Of a stretch of DNA of 64,000 bases, positions 1 to 9,179 are shown in pieces (position 1 is the stretch's first letter; the number at the start of each line of letters is the position of its first letter). The stretch is from JACKCB01 sp964452775 (lineage in GTDB: Bacteria > Chloroflexota > Anaerolineae > Promineifilales > Promineifilaceae). The position numbers and the translations under genes are program-made. Below the pieces are notes generated by a model. That model did no database searches. It saw only the letters and a list, made by a program, of their open reading frames with translations, and was not told where the DNA came from. The stretch spans positions 1 to 64,000 of the forward strand of contig CAYVQP010000005.1 in the NCBI GenBank assembly GCA_964452775.1, in the 5' to 3' direction.

Positions 1-842
1 GGATCAGGCCGGAGGCCGGTCACCGTGACTCGATCCTCCAGTCCTAGCGATGCAACCGTGTTCTTGACCGCGGGCATCATTTCGCCGTCGCCGACGATAA
101 GAAAATGCGTGTCGGGCAAAGCCTGCAGAACTTGTGGAGCCATCTGGACCATGATTTCGGGCGCTTTTCGCCTGTAGAATAGCATTACCGTGCCGACGAT
201 TTGCCGGTCCGCAGGAATGCCCAGCTCCTCAAGTAAGGCCGGGCGGTCAATCGTCGCGTTGAGGAAGTGATTCAGGTCCATTCCTGAGCGCACCACCTTA
301 TATTGACTTGGCGACCCCAGACCATTGGCGAGGCCGTCGCGTACGCAGGCTTCGTCAACCGACACGTAAAAATCGGTATATCGGTCGACAAACTTCTCCA
401 TGGCCAGGAAGGCGCCGGTGACGACTCGCGGTACCAGGTCATACTTGAAGGACCAGCCGTGAATGCCGTGGATAATGATGGGCACGCCGCTGATCTTGGC
501 AGCCATACGGCCGATCAAGCCGACCTTGTTTGCATGCGTATGCACAATGTCAAAGCGTTCCCGGCGCATCAGCCGCACCAGGTCCAGCAACGCCCAGCCG
601 TCATACACAGGATGCACGGCAAAACGAAGATGGGGCAGGTCGTGCAGCGTCAGATGCGGAATTGTTTGAGCGCGCCGCGCAAGGACGTTATCCACCTGCC
701 GGTCGCCGCCCCACAGGTTGGCAGCCAGGTGTCCTTCGAAGCGTTCCTGGTTAAGGCCGGTAACCGTGTAGAGGGTGTTCTCTTGCTGTCCGCTCATATC
801 GAGGAAATTGGTCACGTGCAGAACCTTGTAACGGCGGGCCAT
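1..842 (-). CDS. GT4-type glycosyltransferase, C-terminus cut by window edge
   Basis: Likely transfers a sugar from a nucleotide donor to a growing glycan on the cytoplasmic side of the membrane. The 280 visible residues begin MARRYKVLHVTNFLDMSG. They show a GT-B N-terminal Rossmann domain, with a VHTHANKVGLIGR segment typical of GT4 acceptor domains, and then the start of the donor domain (FLIVGDGEMMPAVK, near residue 245). The stop and the donor-site E-x7-E motif lie outside the window. The ATG follows the flippase stop (844) after one base, with GGAGAG just upstream, so the two are translationally coupled. It closes the visible part of the polysaccharide operon. The family is clear; the sugar is unknown. 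Confidence 0.85.
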   Translation of the reverse strand, partial: MARRYKVLHVTNFLDMSGQQENTLYTVTGLNQERFEGHLAANLWGGDRQVDNVLARRAQTIPHLTLHDLPHLRFAVHPVYDGWALLDLVRLMRRERFDIVHTHANKVGLIGRMAAKISGVPIIIHGIHGWSFKYDLVPRVVTGAFLAMEKFVDRYTDFYVSVDEACVRDGLANGLGSPSQYKVVRSGMDLNHFLNATIDRPALLEELGIPADRQIVGTVMLFYRRKAPEIMVQMAPQVLQALPDTHFLIVGDGEMMPAVKNTVASLGLEDRVTVTGLRPD

Positions 843-843
843 T

Positions 844-2466
844 CTAGCTCTCTCCGGCCAATGGCTCGCGCGGGCCGCGAGCACAAGCCAGCACGATTCT
901 GCTCATCTGCTTTCGGGCAGGTGCTGGAATCCGGCGTATGGAGCCGATACCCTTGGCAATAGCTGCTGATTCGACCTGCGAGAACGAGCGAAAGAGAAAC
1001 GTCAGTATGGTCATCAGGGTAAGTCCCAACGGAAGGCCGATGATCATTGGCCAATCACGGATTAAGTAGAGAATCGGGGCGGTGGCAACGACCGCAAGCG
1101 TGGGGCGGATCAACTGACGCCATTGAATGGCATGACGGGTATCCGGCGTAATGGTGACATACGTGGTTATGAAGAGCAGAATCTCGCTCAGGACGGCCGT
1201 AACCGTCGCCCCCAGCACACCCCAGCGCTGGATTAAGACTACGTTGATCACAATATTGAAGACAACGGTAACAGTCAGGGAAATGGCCCGCCAATTCTGG
1301 CGGTCCATCGCCGTAAGGGCCACACCCAGAGTCTGGTTTACGAAACGGAGTATCACGACTGAGACCAGCAGCTGGAAGATGACCGCTGATTCGTCATAGC
1401 CGGGACCGTAGAGCAGACGGATGATTTGGTCCGCGAACACTAACCCCAGAGCGGTGCAGGGAAGGCCAACCAGCACCTGAAGCCGGACGGCGACGTCAAG
1501 CTGCCGGCCAACTTGATCAGGCTTTTTGACATAGGAACGGGCCATGGTCGGCAAGATGGCGGTGCTTGCCAGTTGGGCAATGGTGTTCAACTGATAGAAG
1601 ACAGTTGTCGCCAGTGCATAAAAACCAGATGCCGCCGCGCCCTGCATCAGCGTCAGGATGATTACGTCGATGCGAGTAAATGCGCGGGTGAGCAGGCCGA
1701 CCAGCGAAAAGGCCCAGGTCTTATTCAGCAACTGACCCATTATGTTGCGATCACGCCCCAGCCGGAAGTGGCCGAGCCGCCGGTTGTACTGGTAATAGAA
1801 GTAAATCAAGGCCACAAGTTGGGCCAGGGCGAAAGCAACAAAGACTCCTTCAAACGGCCAGTTAAAGTAGAGCACGACAAATGTGGAAGCGACGAGCACC
1901 ACGGACGTCAAGACGCTGCTAATTGCCTCATATTGAAAGCGATTGAAGGCCCGAAAGGCGGAGCGGAAGGAAGCCATTGTGGTGTAAAGAAATGCTCCGA
2001 TTCCCATCAAGTAGATGCCGCGAATGACCAGTTCGGAGTTATCGAAGAAGGGCAGGTTGGCGGCAATCACCAGGGCCAACATCACCGGCAAAGCGATGAT
2101 AAAACCCAGTGAAACGCCATTGCCCAGCAAAATATCAGCCTCAGAACGCCGGCGGGCGATCTCCGCAACTAACAGTCGTGTCGTGCCGAAATCCATGAAG
2201 ACAGCAAAGGGATCGCGGAAAGCGGATACGTAGGCCCAGGTGCCGGCATCCTCCGGCCCACCGAAGCGGCTGATCAGACCAAGCACGGCGAATTGCGCCA
2301 CGCCCAGCGCCACCAGGCTGACCATTAGAGCGGCGGCGTTCTTGCCGATTCTGCGGGCCTTGCCCTGGTCACCCCCAGGCTCGTTGGCCTGACCCTGCTC
2401 GCTTTCCGGCTGCGCGATCTCCATGTTCACGGTGTCCAACTTCTCGTCAGGCTGGCCGGTGATCAT
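844..2466 (-). CDS. Oligosaccharide flippase (Wzx / MOP superfamily)
   Basis: Predicted polytopic inner-membrane protein of 540 residues that would flip lipid-linked oligosaccharide across the membrane. After a hydrophilic, Glu/Gln-rich head of about 40 residues, it shows a dozen or more hydrophobic segments spread to the C-terminus. Examples are AALMVSLVALGVAQFAVLG near residue 45 and IVINVVLIQRWGVLGA near 410. A conserved-looking Phe-Gly-Gly-Pro-Glu loop follows the first helix, as in polysaccharide_synt proteins. The start ATG lies two bases after the stop of the sulfatase-like gene and the end is one base from the glycosyltransferase start, so all three form one transcript. Substrate is unknown. 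MurJ is less likely because the neighbours are glycan genes. Confidence 0.85.
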   Translation of the reverse strand: MITGQPDEKLDTVNMEIAQPESEQGQANEPGGDQGKARRIGKNAAALMVSLVALGVAQFAVLGLISRFGGPEDAGTWAYVSAFRDPFAVFMDFGTTRLLVAEIARRRSEADILLGNGVSLGFIIALPVMLALVIAANLPFFDNSELVIRGIYLMGIGAFLYTTMASFRSAFRAFNRFQYEAISSVLTSVVLVASTFVVLYFNWPFEGVFVAFALAQLVALIYFYYQYNRRLGHFRLGRDRNIMGQLLNKTWAFSLVGLLTRAFTRIDVIILTLMQGAAASGFYALATTVFYQLNTIAQLASTAILPTMARSYVKKPDQVGRQLDVAVRLQVLVGLPCTALGLVFADQIIRLLYGPGYDESAVIFQLLVSVVILRFVNQTLGVALTAMDRQNWRAISLTVTVVFNIVINVVLIQRWGVLGATVTAVLSEILLFITTYVTITPDTRHAIQWRQLIRPTLAVVATAPILYLIRDWPMIIGLPLGLTLMTILTFLFRSFSQVESAAIAKGIGSIRRIPAPARKQMSRIVLACARGPREPLAGES

Positions 2467-2468
2467 TC

Positions 2469-3872
2469 CTAAAGGTATCCAAGGTCGCGCAACCTCTGGG
2501 TGATGGAGTCGTCAAGATCCCCAGGTACACCAGCGTGTTCCGCTTCAGTGTGCGCGCCGACCGACTGCAGCCACTCGTCAAGCAGGCTGCGCATTACCGC
2601 CAACTGGGCGGGATTATCAGGGGCGAGATTTTGCGTCTCGCCGGGATCCGACGCCAGGTGGTACAGTTCATGTACGTCGTCGGAGCTAAAGATCGCCTTG
2701 TATTCGGACGTACGCACAGCGCGCAGCGAACGATTGTGGCGCTCAACCTGATACTGGCCAAACAGCCGGCGCATGCGGGCCAGGTTTGGGGTGAGGTACT
2801 CGGAGACGGCAAAGGGCATGGGAGAAGAAGCGACTTGCTCCGGGATGAGGCTTCTGCCGCGCACGTCATTCGGGATCTCGGCCCGGTCCAGGCCGACGAT
2901 ATCCAGGATGGTAGTGAAAATTTCAAGGCTCTGGACGAGTTCACCAACCTCCGCGCCCGCAGGAAATAGTCGCGGGTAGCGGATAATCAGGGGCACGTGG
3001 ATCAGGCTGTCGTAGACGCAGTATTGGTGACTCATCAGGCCATGATCGCCCAGGTTCTCCCCGTGGTCGGCCACAATGATCACCACAGTATCGTCAAGCA
3101 GATTGCTACGCCGGAGAAAATCCAGAAAGCGACCAATAACTGCGTCTGTTCCGGCAAGCCGAGAATCGTAGAGCGCCCTCAGGGTAATAAGCTCATCCTC
3201 GCTCATCTGAATCGCGCCGGACATGTAGCGGTCGGGATCAAGATTAACCCGCCACCAGGGACGGGGCGCGTCTCGCAGGAAGCGCCTCGCATAAGGATAT
3301 TGCGGGCGATAGGGATAGTGGGGATCGAAGTATAAGGTGTAGGCAAAGAAGGGCCGGCCGGTATCGCGCACCCGGCCGATCCATTCCTTAAGCAGGCGAT
3401 TGTTGCGATTGCCGATTGGGTAGACTGGGTCGCGCAGGTAGCGTATAGCCTTCTCGCCTTTGGTCTCTGCCGGGAACCACGGGTTTAGCCACTCCATGGT
3501 GCGCTTGGCCCAGCGAAAGGTGTCGAAGCCGCGATTAAAGCCGAACTTCTCATTTACCCAATCGTTGGTGGTGAAGGCAGCCGTGTTGTAACCACGCTCA
3601 CGCAGTAGTTCAGCCAGGGTGACAATCTGACCACCCAGGAATGGCGAGTCGAATTTGACCCCGTGCTGCGAAATATGTAGGCCGGTGAAGAGTGAGGCGT
3701 GGGAGGGAAGGGTCCAGGAAGCGGCGGAAATGGCCTGGCGATAAAGGGTGCTCTCCTCGGCGAAGCGATCCAGGTGCGGTGTGGTCTCGCGTTGGTAACC
3801 GTAGCAGGATAGATGTGAGGCCGGCGTTGATTCTAATGCCAGCAGGAGGACATTGGGCAGCCGGGCGCTCAT
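2469..3872 (-). CDS. Sulfatase-fold (alkaline phosphatase superfamily) hydrolase or phosphotransferase
   Basis: 467 residues from ATG 3872; an in-frame TTG at 3899 is an alternative start. The fold is recognisable from the N-terminal strand NVLLLALEST, the SWTLPSHASLFTG segment and the metal-site motif VADHGENLGDHG near residue 275. In sulfatases the nucleophile is a Cys or Ser in C/S-x-P-x-R. Here that position is Thr54 in T-L-P-S-H, and the first metal-ligand Asp is Glu14. That argues against a formylglycine sulfatase and for a phosphatase or a phospho-group transferase acting on surface glycans. There is no signal peptide or membrane segment, so it is probably cytoplasmic. It sits in the polysaccharide operon, 2 bp upstream of the flippase. 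Confidence 0.75.
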   Translation of the reverse strand: MSARLPNVLLLALESTPASHLSCYGYQRETTPHLDRFAEESTLYRQAISAASWTLPSHASLFTGLHISQHGVKFDSPFLGGQIVTLAELLRERGYNTAAFTTNDWVNEKFGFNRGFDTFRWAKRTMEWLNPWFPAETKGEKAIRYLRDPVYPIGNRNNRLLKEWIGRVRDTGRPFFAYTLYFDPHYPYRPQYPYARRFLRDAPRPWWRVNLDPDRYMSGAIQMSEDELITLRALYDSRLAGTDAVIGRFLDFLRRSNLLDDTVVIIVADHGENLGDHGLMSHQYCVYDSLIHVPLIIRYPRLFPAGAEVGELVQSLEIFTTILDIVGLDRAEIPNDVRGRSLIPEQVASSPMPFAVSEYLTPNLARMRRLFGQYQVERHNRSLRAVRTSEYKAIFSSDDVHELYHLASDPGETQNLAPDNPAQLAVMRSLLDEWLQSVGAHTEAEHAGVPGDLDDSITQRLRDLGYL

Positions 3873-3934
3873 GGAGTCAGTCGCGCCTCCGTTGTGCAAA
3901 GAAGTTCATGTGAAATCAGCGAAACTTGACCCGG

Positions 3935-5218
3935 CTAATCAGCCAGAATTCGCACCACCGCGCTTAGGCCCCAGCGCAGATCTTCCAGCGGTTCGTCAAG
4001 GGTAACAATCACCTCGTAACTGGCGCCCTCGTCATCGCCCTGTGTCTCCATCGGCCGCAGACTGATGAAAGAGACTGTTCCCGTGGTGGTGATGCCGGGA
4101 AGCGCCTCAAAGGTAACTTCCGCCTTCTGCCCAATCTCCACTCCTGGGATGAACAACTCGTCAAGGTCGGTAGCCGTAATTTGCAGGTGGTCGAGATCTG
4201 CCAGCTCAATGGCAATGTCGCTGGTTTCCACCGGTTGTCCCGGGGCAATATTCACGGCGATCACCGTTCCGTCAGCCGGGGCAACGAGCAGCGCCTCCGC
4301 TTCGGCGTCTGCGGCGGCCTGGCGAGCAATCTCCAGGGCGATTTCGGCTTCATGTACCAACGCCTCCATGACCGCCAACGCCTCTTCACTTGGCCCGGCC
4401 AGAATCAATTCCTTTTGCGCCCTGGCGCTATCCACGAGCGTTCCGGCCTGAGTGATAGAGGCGCTGCCGACCCATGCTTCGGTGTCCGCAGAATAATTCA
4501 CCAACGAATCAAGTTGGGCCTGAGCGGCAACTCGGGACTGGGTAGCGGCATCCAATTGCACGCGAGCCTGCTCTTCGGGGAGCCCGTACCGGCCCTCGCT
4601 TATGACTTGATCATAGTTCAGCTGGGCCAGTCGTTCGTCGGCCTGAGCAGCCGCTACCAATGCCTGGGCCTGGGCGACGGCGCCCGCATCCGGTCCTTGG
4701 GTAAGCAGGCCATAATTGGCGTTGGCGGCGGCCACCGCAGCTTCTGCGGCGGCAATGGCGCTATCCAGGACGGCGATCTGTTCGGCCGACGGGCCGGCCG
4801 CAGCTTCTGCCAACTGCGCCTGAGCAGTGGCCAGCGCCGCTTCGGCCGCCTCAATGGTCAGGACTGAGTTGGGAACGCGCAGGCGGGCGAGCGGTTGCCC
4901 GGCAGTAACCTTGTCTCCATTTGCCACGAGAAGCTCATCTACGATGCCGCCGCGAGCAAAGCTCAAGCCCACATTAGAAGCCGGCTCTACTGTGCCGAAG
5001 ACCAGCACGTCGCCGCCGATCGCCACCGCTTCTGGGGCGACCACTTCAGCGGTGCTCGTGGCCGGGGCCTCCGCGGACTCCACCGCAACTGCCGTCGGAG
5101 AACCGCCTTGGGATGCCGGCGGGCTGTTATCGCATGCCGTGGCCGCCAGCACTAGGCCGGCCGCAAAGACGAGGGCGGTCAATCGAAACAAGATGCGTTG
5201 AGTTCGGCTCTTTTTCAT
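3935..5218 (-). CDS. HlyD/RND-type membrane fusion lipoprotein
   Basis: Periplasmic-adaptor-like lipoprotein of 427 residues. The start at 5218 (MKKSRTQR) is chosen over 5242 because it gives a clean signal peptide with a lipobox ending ATAC. After a Ser/Pro/Ala/Thr-rich linker come a biotinyl-lipoyl-like half (GGDVLVFGTVEPASNVGLSF), a long Ala/Gln/Glu-rich coiled-coil hairpin (roughly residues 110-300), the second lipoyl half (LLVAPADGTVIAVNI) and a C-terminal beta-barrel region. Such adaptors normally work with an ABC (MacB-like) or RND pump. No pump gene is adjacent; the neighbours are polysaccharide genes. It may take part in glycan export or pair with a distant pump. Confidence 0.8.
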   Translation of the reverse strand: MKKSRTQRILFRLTALVFAAGLVLAATACDNSPPASQGGSPTAVAVESAEAPATSTAEVVAPEAVAIGGDVLVFGTVEPASNVGLSFARGGIVDELLVANGDKVTAGQPLARLRVPNSVLTIEAAEAALATAQAQLAEAAAGPSAEQIAVLDSAIAAAEAAVAAANANYGLLTQGPDAGAVAQAQALVAAAQADERLAQLNYDQVISEGRYGLPEEQARVQLDAATQSRVAAQAQLDSLVNYSADTEAWVGSASITQAGTLVDSARAQKELILAGPSEEALAVMEALVHEAEIALEIARQAAADAEAEALLVAPADGTVIAVNIAPGQPVETSDIAIELADLDHLQITATDLDELFIPGVEIGQKAEVTFEALPGITTTGTVSFISLRPMETQGDDEGASYEVIVTLDEPLEDLRWGLSAVVRILAD

Positions 5219-5274
5219 GTCACACGGTCCCACGTTGCTCATGATAAATCCTAGCTGTAGGTTCTGGAGCTCAT

Positions 5275-6537
5275 TTAGAGCGCAATCACTCGCTGCTCGA
5301 GAGATTCCACCAGCTCACGAGCTTCGACAATGTTGTCTTCTATGGAGCAGTATTTCCAGCCGCCGTAACGACCAATTGAGTATACTCCATCTTCATTTAG
5401 CTGCGACCCTAGCCGTGATGTTTCAGCAATTGAACGCTGCGTAATGTGCACATACGCCGGGTCTAAGACGACTGAGTGATGGGAGATTAGTCGCTGTCCG
5501 GTAATCAGCCCTGAGGTGCGAAGGTCGTTCAATACCCTCGTTAGCTGTTCCTCATGATCCAACAAGATGCCGGTAGGGAATCCGATTTCTACGTATAGGC
5601 TCATGCGATCGGTGTTGAAAATATTGTCATAGAAGCCAACCCGGTAAAAGCAGTACTTTCGCTCCGGAAAGTACATCCAGTGCACGCCCTCCATTCCCTT
5701 GGAGTCAAAGCCCAGATTGAAGACCAGTACCTTGTTTGATGAAAAGGCAGCAGGATCATACTCAAGGTCTGTCATCCGTAGCAAGCGGTCAAACGGAGCG
5801 GAGGAAACAAGGCGCTCGTAGGCAATCTCGCGATGGTTGGTAGTGGCCACGCGCCGATTCAGGTCAAGACGCTCCAAACGCTCTCCCAGTGAGACTGCGT
5901 TCGGCGCAACGCCGGCAGCCAACGCCTTGATATATTCAATTGCGCCGCCCCGGGGATATGTAAACGTGGTGTTGTAAGAGGCATTATCCGCCTGCTTAAA
6001 GTTTCGAATCACATCCGTGACATCAGCATATGGGAAAAAACGCCCCATAGCGTCTTTGTCCAACTCTGCCAGGTCACAGGCATACAATTTTTCGTTGTAG
6101 GGGAAGAGAAACCGCTCGCAAATGCCCCGGCCGAACTTTGCGTACAGCATTTCCTTGAAGTTACCGGCTGGAGCTGCATCACGAAAGTACAGGTCATATA
6201 GGCAATCGATGAAGTCTGCCTGTGGCAGCTGGTGGATGTTCTTCTGGAAGGGAAAGTCTATGACGGACGATTTATACAGAATCTTGGAAGAGCGCACGAT
6301 TCGCTGGACTTCGCCGGCCGGCATCCTTGCCCTGAGGAATGCCTCGATTTCCGGATAGCGAAAGTGGAAGAAATGGCCGGAGTAGTCCCAAACGAAACCG
6401 TCCTGCTTTACCGTGCGGCAATAGCCGCCGATCTCATCTGCTGCCTCCAGGATCAAGTATGAGTCGGAACCGGTAAAGTTGGCGTATGATAGTCCGCTAA
6501 CTCCTGCGCCTACGATGATTGTGTGTACCTGTTGCAT
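5275..6537 (-). CDS. FAD-dependent UDP-galactopyranose mutase-like / amine-oxidase-fold protein
   Basis: About 420 residues. The start is ATG 6537, with AGGAAA about 10 bases upstream; a GTG lies directly before it. A dinucleotide-binding motif (IIVGAGVSGLSYAN) opens the protein, followed by LEAADEIGGYCRT and a GHFFHF segment. DFPFQKNIHQLP near residue 95 is the kind of sequence found in UDP-galactopyranose mutases and in protoporphyrinogen-oxidase-like flavoproteins of capsule loci. It probably remodels a sugar nucleotide for glycan synthesis, which fits its place 11 bp downstream of the WecA-like gene. Galactofuranose formation is a guess; true UGM residues were not checked against a structure. 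Confidence 0.7.
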   Translation of the reverse strand: MQQVHTIIVGAGVSGLSYANFTGSDSYLILEAADEIGGYCRTVKQDGFVWDYSGHFFHFRYPEIEAFLRARMPAGEVQRIVRSSKILYKSSVIDFPFQKNIHQLPQADFIDCLYDLYFRDAAPAGNFKEMLYAKFGRGICERFLFPYNEKLYACDLAELDKDAMGRFFPYADVTDVIRNFKQADNASYNTTFTYPRGGAIEYIKALAAGVAPNAVSLGERLERLDLNRRVATTNHREIAYERLVSSAPFDRLLRMTDLEYDPAAFSSNKVLVFNLGFDSKGMEGVHWMYFPERKYCFYRVGFYDNIFNTDRMSLYVEIGFPTGILLDHEEQLTRVLNDLRTSGLITGQRLISHHSVVLDPAYVHITQRSIAETSRLGSQLNEDGVYSIGRYGGWKYCSIEDNIVEARELVESLEQRVIAL

Positions 6538-6548
6538 CACGCGATTTC

Positions 6549-7619
6549 CTAATGTTCATGACCAGGCCTTACGGGATTCTGGCTGCCGGGCAATGGCTTC
6601 GGCACATGAACGCGGCTCAGCCAAACTGCAACCGCCAGGGCGCACAGCAAGAGCAGTGCGACAACCACGATACTGAAGAACAGCGACTGGGTGGCCAGTA
6701 GAGCGCCCAGCAGTGCGAGCACGATGCCGACCGCATAAGTGATTAGCACAATTTTCCTTACGCCGTAGCCCATGGCGAAGGCTCGCAAGGCGAAGTGATC
6801 TTTGCTTCCTTTCCAGGGCCGCTTGCCGGTGAGTACACGAATGGTACTGGTATAGGTCATTTCGAAGAGTGGGATTCCCAGGATGACGAGGGCCGCCACC
6901 AGCAAGACTCGCTGGTGCATTTGGCCAACATTTGCCTTTAACAACATAGGGGGGAACAACGCCAGGATAAAGCCAAGAAATTGGCTGCCGGTGTCGCCCA
7001 TAAAGATTCGGGCGGGATTAAAGTTGTAGTATAAGAAGCCCAGGGTACTGCCGGCCAGGGCAAGGGCCATGATCAGAGGAATCGGATCAAAATACAGGAG
7101 GAACACGCCGGCGAAGCCAAGCGCGGCAATCGCCGACACCCCACCGGCGAGCCCGTCCATGATATCAAGAAAGTTGACCGCGTTCATCAGGCCGACTAAC
7201 AATAGGAACGCAACTGCAGTGTCAAGCATTTCATTGCCAAAAATCGGTAGGATCTGCAGGAGGTCCCGACCGGCTATTAAGATGAATATGGTGGCCACAA
7301 TTTGCGCGATGAACTTGCCGGCGACGCTCAGGGGCCGGGCGTCATCAATGAAGCCTCCAGCGGCGACGATAGTAGACGCTACCAGGATTGGCCACGCGTC
7401 TGCAATCTCGTCGCGTAGTGCCAGCGCAACGGTAGCCACAGCAATGAAGCCAAGATAGATCGGTAATCCGCCCAAATAGGGAACCGGATTCACATGTGTA
7501 TCAATTGAGATCGCTTTGGGGTAATGGACCGTTCCGAGGCGAAATGCCAGCCGCCGCACTATTGGAGTCAGTGCAAGTGACAGGAGTAGCGCGGTAACAA
7601 AAACGATCGCGTAGGTCAA
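6549..7619 (-). CDS. WecA/TagO/MraY-family undecaprenyl-phosphate sugar-1-phosphate transferase
   Basis: Integral membrane enzyme that would start lipid-linked glycan synthesis by moving a GlcNAc-1-phosphate-type group onto undecaprenyl phosphate. 356 residues with about ten membrane helices. Family motifs are present: GFIDDARPLS (Asp pair, cytoplasmic loop), NAVNFLDIMDGLAGG and FMGDTGSQFLGF, which are the Mg and substrate residues of the polyprenyl-phosphate transferase family. The start is a TTG (7619) with a perfect AGGAGG eight bases before it. WecA/TagO is favoured over MraY because there are no cell-wall neighbours and the gene lies in a polysaccharide cluster. The 291 bp upstream (7620-7910) hold no gene that I can support. 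Confidence 0.85.
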   Translation of the reverse strand: MTYAIVFVTALLLSLALTPIVRRLAFRLGTVHYPKAISIDTHVNPVPYLGGLPIYLGFIAVATVALALRDEIADAWPILVASTIVAAGGFIDDARPLSVAGKFIAQIVATIFILIAGRDLLQILPIFGNEMLDTAVAFLLLVGLMNAVNFLDIMDGLAGGVSAIAALGFAGVFLLYFDPIPLIMALALAGSTLGFLYYNFNPARIFMGDTGSQFLGFILALFPPMLLKANVGQMHQRVLLVAALVILGIPLFEMTYTSTIRVLTGKRPWKGSKDHFALRAFAMGYGVRKIVLITYAVGIVLALLGALLATQSLFFSIVVVALLLLCALAVAVWLSRVHVPKPLPGSQNPVRPGHEH

Positions 7620-7910
7620 CGTTTTGTCCTCCTGCGTCCGGCGTGCCGGTTACAACAGACTCGGTGACAATAAAGGCCGACACGACCGTGGTGGGCAGGA
7701 ATTCTGCCCAAGGATAGTCTCGGCGAACTACAACCTCGTGACAGACGGCAAGCTATTCCATAATAGTATTGTCAGGCCGGCGAATTCTCGCCATATCAAG
7801 CTGTAAACGCGCTGCGGGAGATTAACGCACCTTGCTCCTCGCGCAAAATCATCACTCTCAATGTGGTGTGCGCCAAGGCGATTTCCGTTGCCGGCCCGAG
7901 CCAAGCGACA

Positions 7911-8873
7911 CTAACTTACATTAGCCGGGTAACTGGACTGATACCAATGCGCGGTAATCCGGAGCTGAGCAGAGAAGTCTTGGGAAGGCTCATAGTTCAG
8001 TTCCCTCCGCGCGGCGCTAATGTCTGCCAGGCTGTGTCGCACGTCGCCCAATCTTGGGGGCCGGCAGGCCAGAACAAACGATTTGCCGGCAAGTGCTTCC
8101 AAGAGCTGGTGACAATGGAGCAGGTCATGGGCCTGACCCTGTGCGATGTTGAACGCCTGACCCTGGAATGACTGTACTCGGGTCGCGGCCTGGATATTGG
8201 CCTGCACAACGTTGTCCACAAAGCAGAAGTCGCGTGTCTGCAATCCGTCCCCTTCTAGAAACGGTTCGTAGTTCGGATTTACGTACAGATGATAAAGCCA
8301 GGCGGACAATACGGTAGAATAAGCCCCGCCAAACAGCGAATGGGGGCCAAACACATTGAAGTATCGCAGAGTGAGCGCATCCAGGCCATAGAGATTGACG
8401 AAGAGCCGGACCCATTCTTCGGCTTGCAGCTTTTGCAGGGCGTACGGAGATCTGGGTTGGCAAGGGTAGTCCTCCGGGGTTGGTAGACGATCTGCGCCTC
8501 CGTAGACGGCGCTGCTGCTGCTGTTGACAAACCGCGTTGATTTGTTCAGGCCGCTCTTTACCAGCGCCTCCAACAAGCTCAGCGTGCCCATCACGTTGGC
8601 TTCGGCAGTCAGCCAAGGGTTTTCCACCGAGTAGCTGACCCGAGGCGCCGCCGCCAGGTGAAAGATCACGTCGGGCCGGAAGGCGCGCAACAGATCCTCG
8701 ATTGCCGGCTTGTTCTGCACCTTGATTCGATGGTACGTGAATCCGGGCACGGTGTTTTCCGGCAATCCACTGGAAAGATCGTCAATTCCGACTACATTCC
8801 AGTTAAGTTTCTTGAGCTCCTGGCAGAGGTTGTAACCGATAAACCCGTTGCTCCCCGTGACAACAGCCTTCAT
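7911..8873 (-). CDS. NAD-dependent epimerase/dehydratase (extended SDR, GalE/WbpP-like)
   Basis: Nucleotide-sugar epimerase or dehydratase of 320 residues. The start MKAVVTGSNGFIGYNLCQEL carries the Rossmann TGxxGxxG motif. An SSSSAVYGG strand and the catalytic Tyr-x3-Lys (PYALQK, near residue 150) follow, with RYFNVFGP as in UDP-glucose/UDP-GlcNAc 4-epimerases. It is the first gene of the minus-strand polysaccharide cluster and has a promoter-like sequence 66 bp upstream. The product probably feeds the glycan made by the downstream enzymes; which sugar cannot be told from sequence alone. Confidence 0.85.
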   Translation of the reverse strand: MKAVVTGSNGFIGYNLCQELKKLNWNVVGIDDLSSGLPENTVPGFTYHRIKVQNKPAIEDLLRAFRPDVIFHLAAAPRVSYSVENPWLTAEANVMGTLSLLEALVKSGLNKSTRFVNSSSSAVYGGADRLPTPEDYPCQPRSPYALQKLQAEEWVRLFVNLYGLDALTLRYFNVFGPHSLFGGAYSTVLSAWLYHLYVNPNYEPFLEGDGLQTRDFCFVDNVVQANIQAATRVQSFQGQAFNIAQGQAHDLLHCHQLLEALAGKSFVLACRPPRLGDVRHSLADISAARRELNYEPSQDFSAQLRITAHWYQSSYPANVS

Positions 8874-9179
8874 CTGAGTCTTGCCTTGCGCTATCGTAAC
8901 CTACCGTTGGATCGCCCTGTATTGCGCTGCAGCGAAGTAGTATAGTTGAATTACAAGCAACTACCCAATTATCGAAAGAAAGTGCTTGCCATCCTGGCGC
9001 CACCATCATATTTCAATGGCGAAAGCGATTGAGATACAATCGAGGTTGCCTGTAGGTTGTAGTTTCTCATTCCATTGCACATTTTCGGGGTAGTGATAGT
9101 GTCTAAGCTAGGCGACTCCTTCCGTCAATGTTCGCGGCGCAGATCGAGATCCGCCGCGCCCGAGACCTGAGATAATCAG
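8874..9179. other. Divergent intergenic region between the epimerase and ZIP genes
   Basis: About 306 bp with no supportable gene. It must hold promoters for both directions. A candidate for the epimerase side is given separately. On the plus side TACAAT near 9034 lies 18 bases after a weak TTTCAA, but this is poor evidence. Just before the ZIP start a short GC-rich stretch (GCGGCG...CGCCGC, around 9132-9160) could form a hairpin. Confidence 0.5.
8939..8968 (-). promoter_or_regulatory. Candidate sigma70 promoter of the polysaccharide cluster
   Basis: On the minus strand, TTGGGT (8963-8968), an 18-base spacer and TATACT (8939-8944) precede the epimerase gene by about 66 bp. The same -35 hexamer occurs in the candidate promoter of the sugar ABC operon. 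Not tested beyond pattern match. Confidence 0.35.

Noticed and set aside
303..962. Plus-strand 219-codon frame at the window start
   Set aside because: It lies opposite the GT4 gene, which has clear family motifs and a coupled start; the plus frame has none.
2469..3872. Annotation as an active arylsulfatase
   Set aside because: No Cys or Ser is present at the formylglycine position; Thr54 occupies it.
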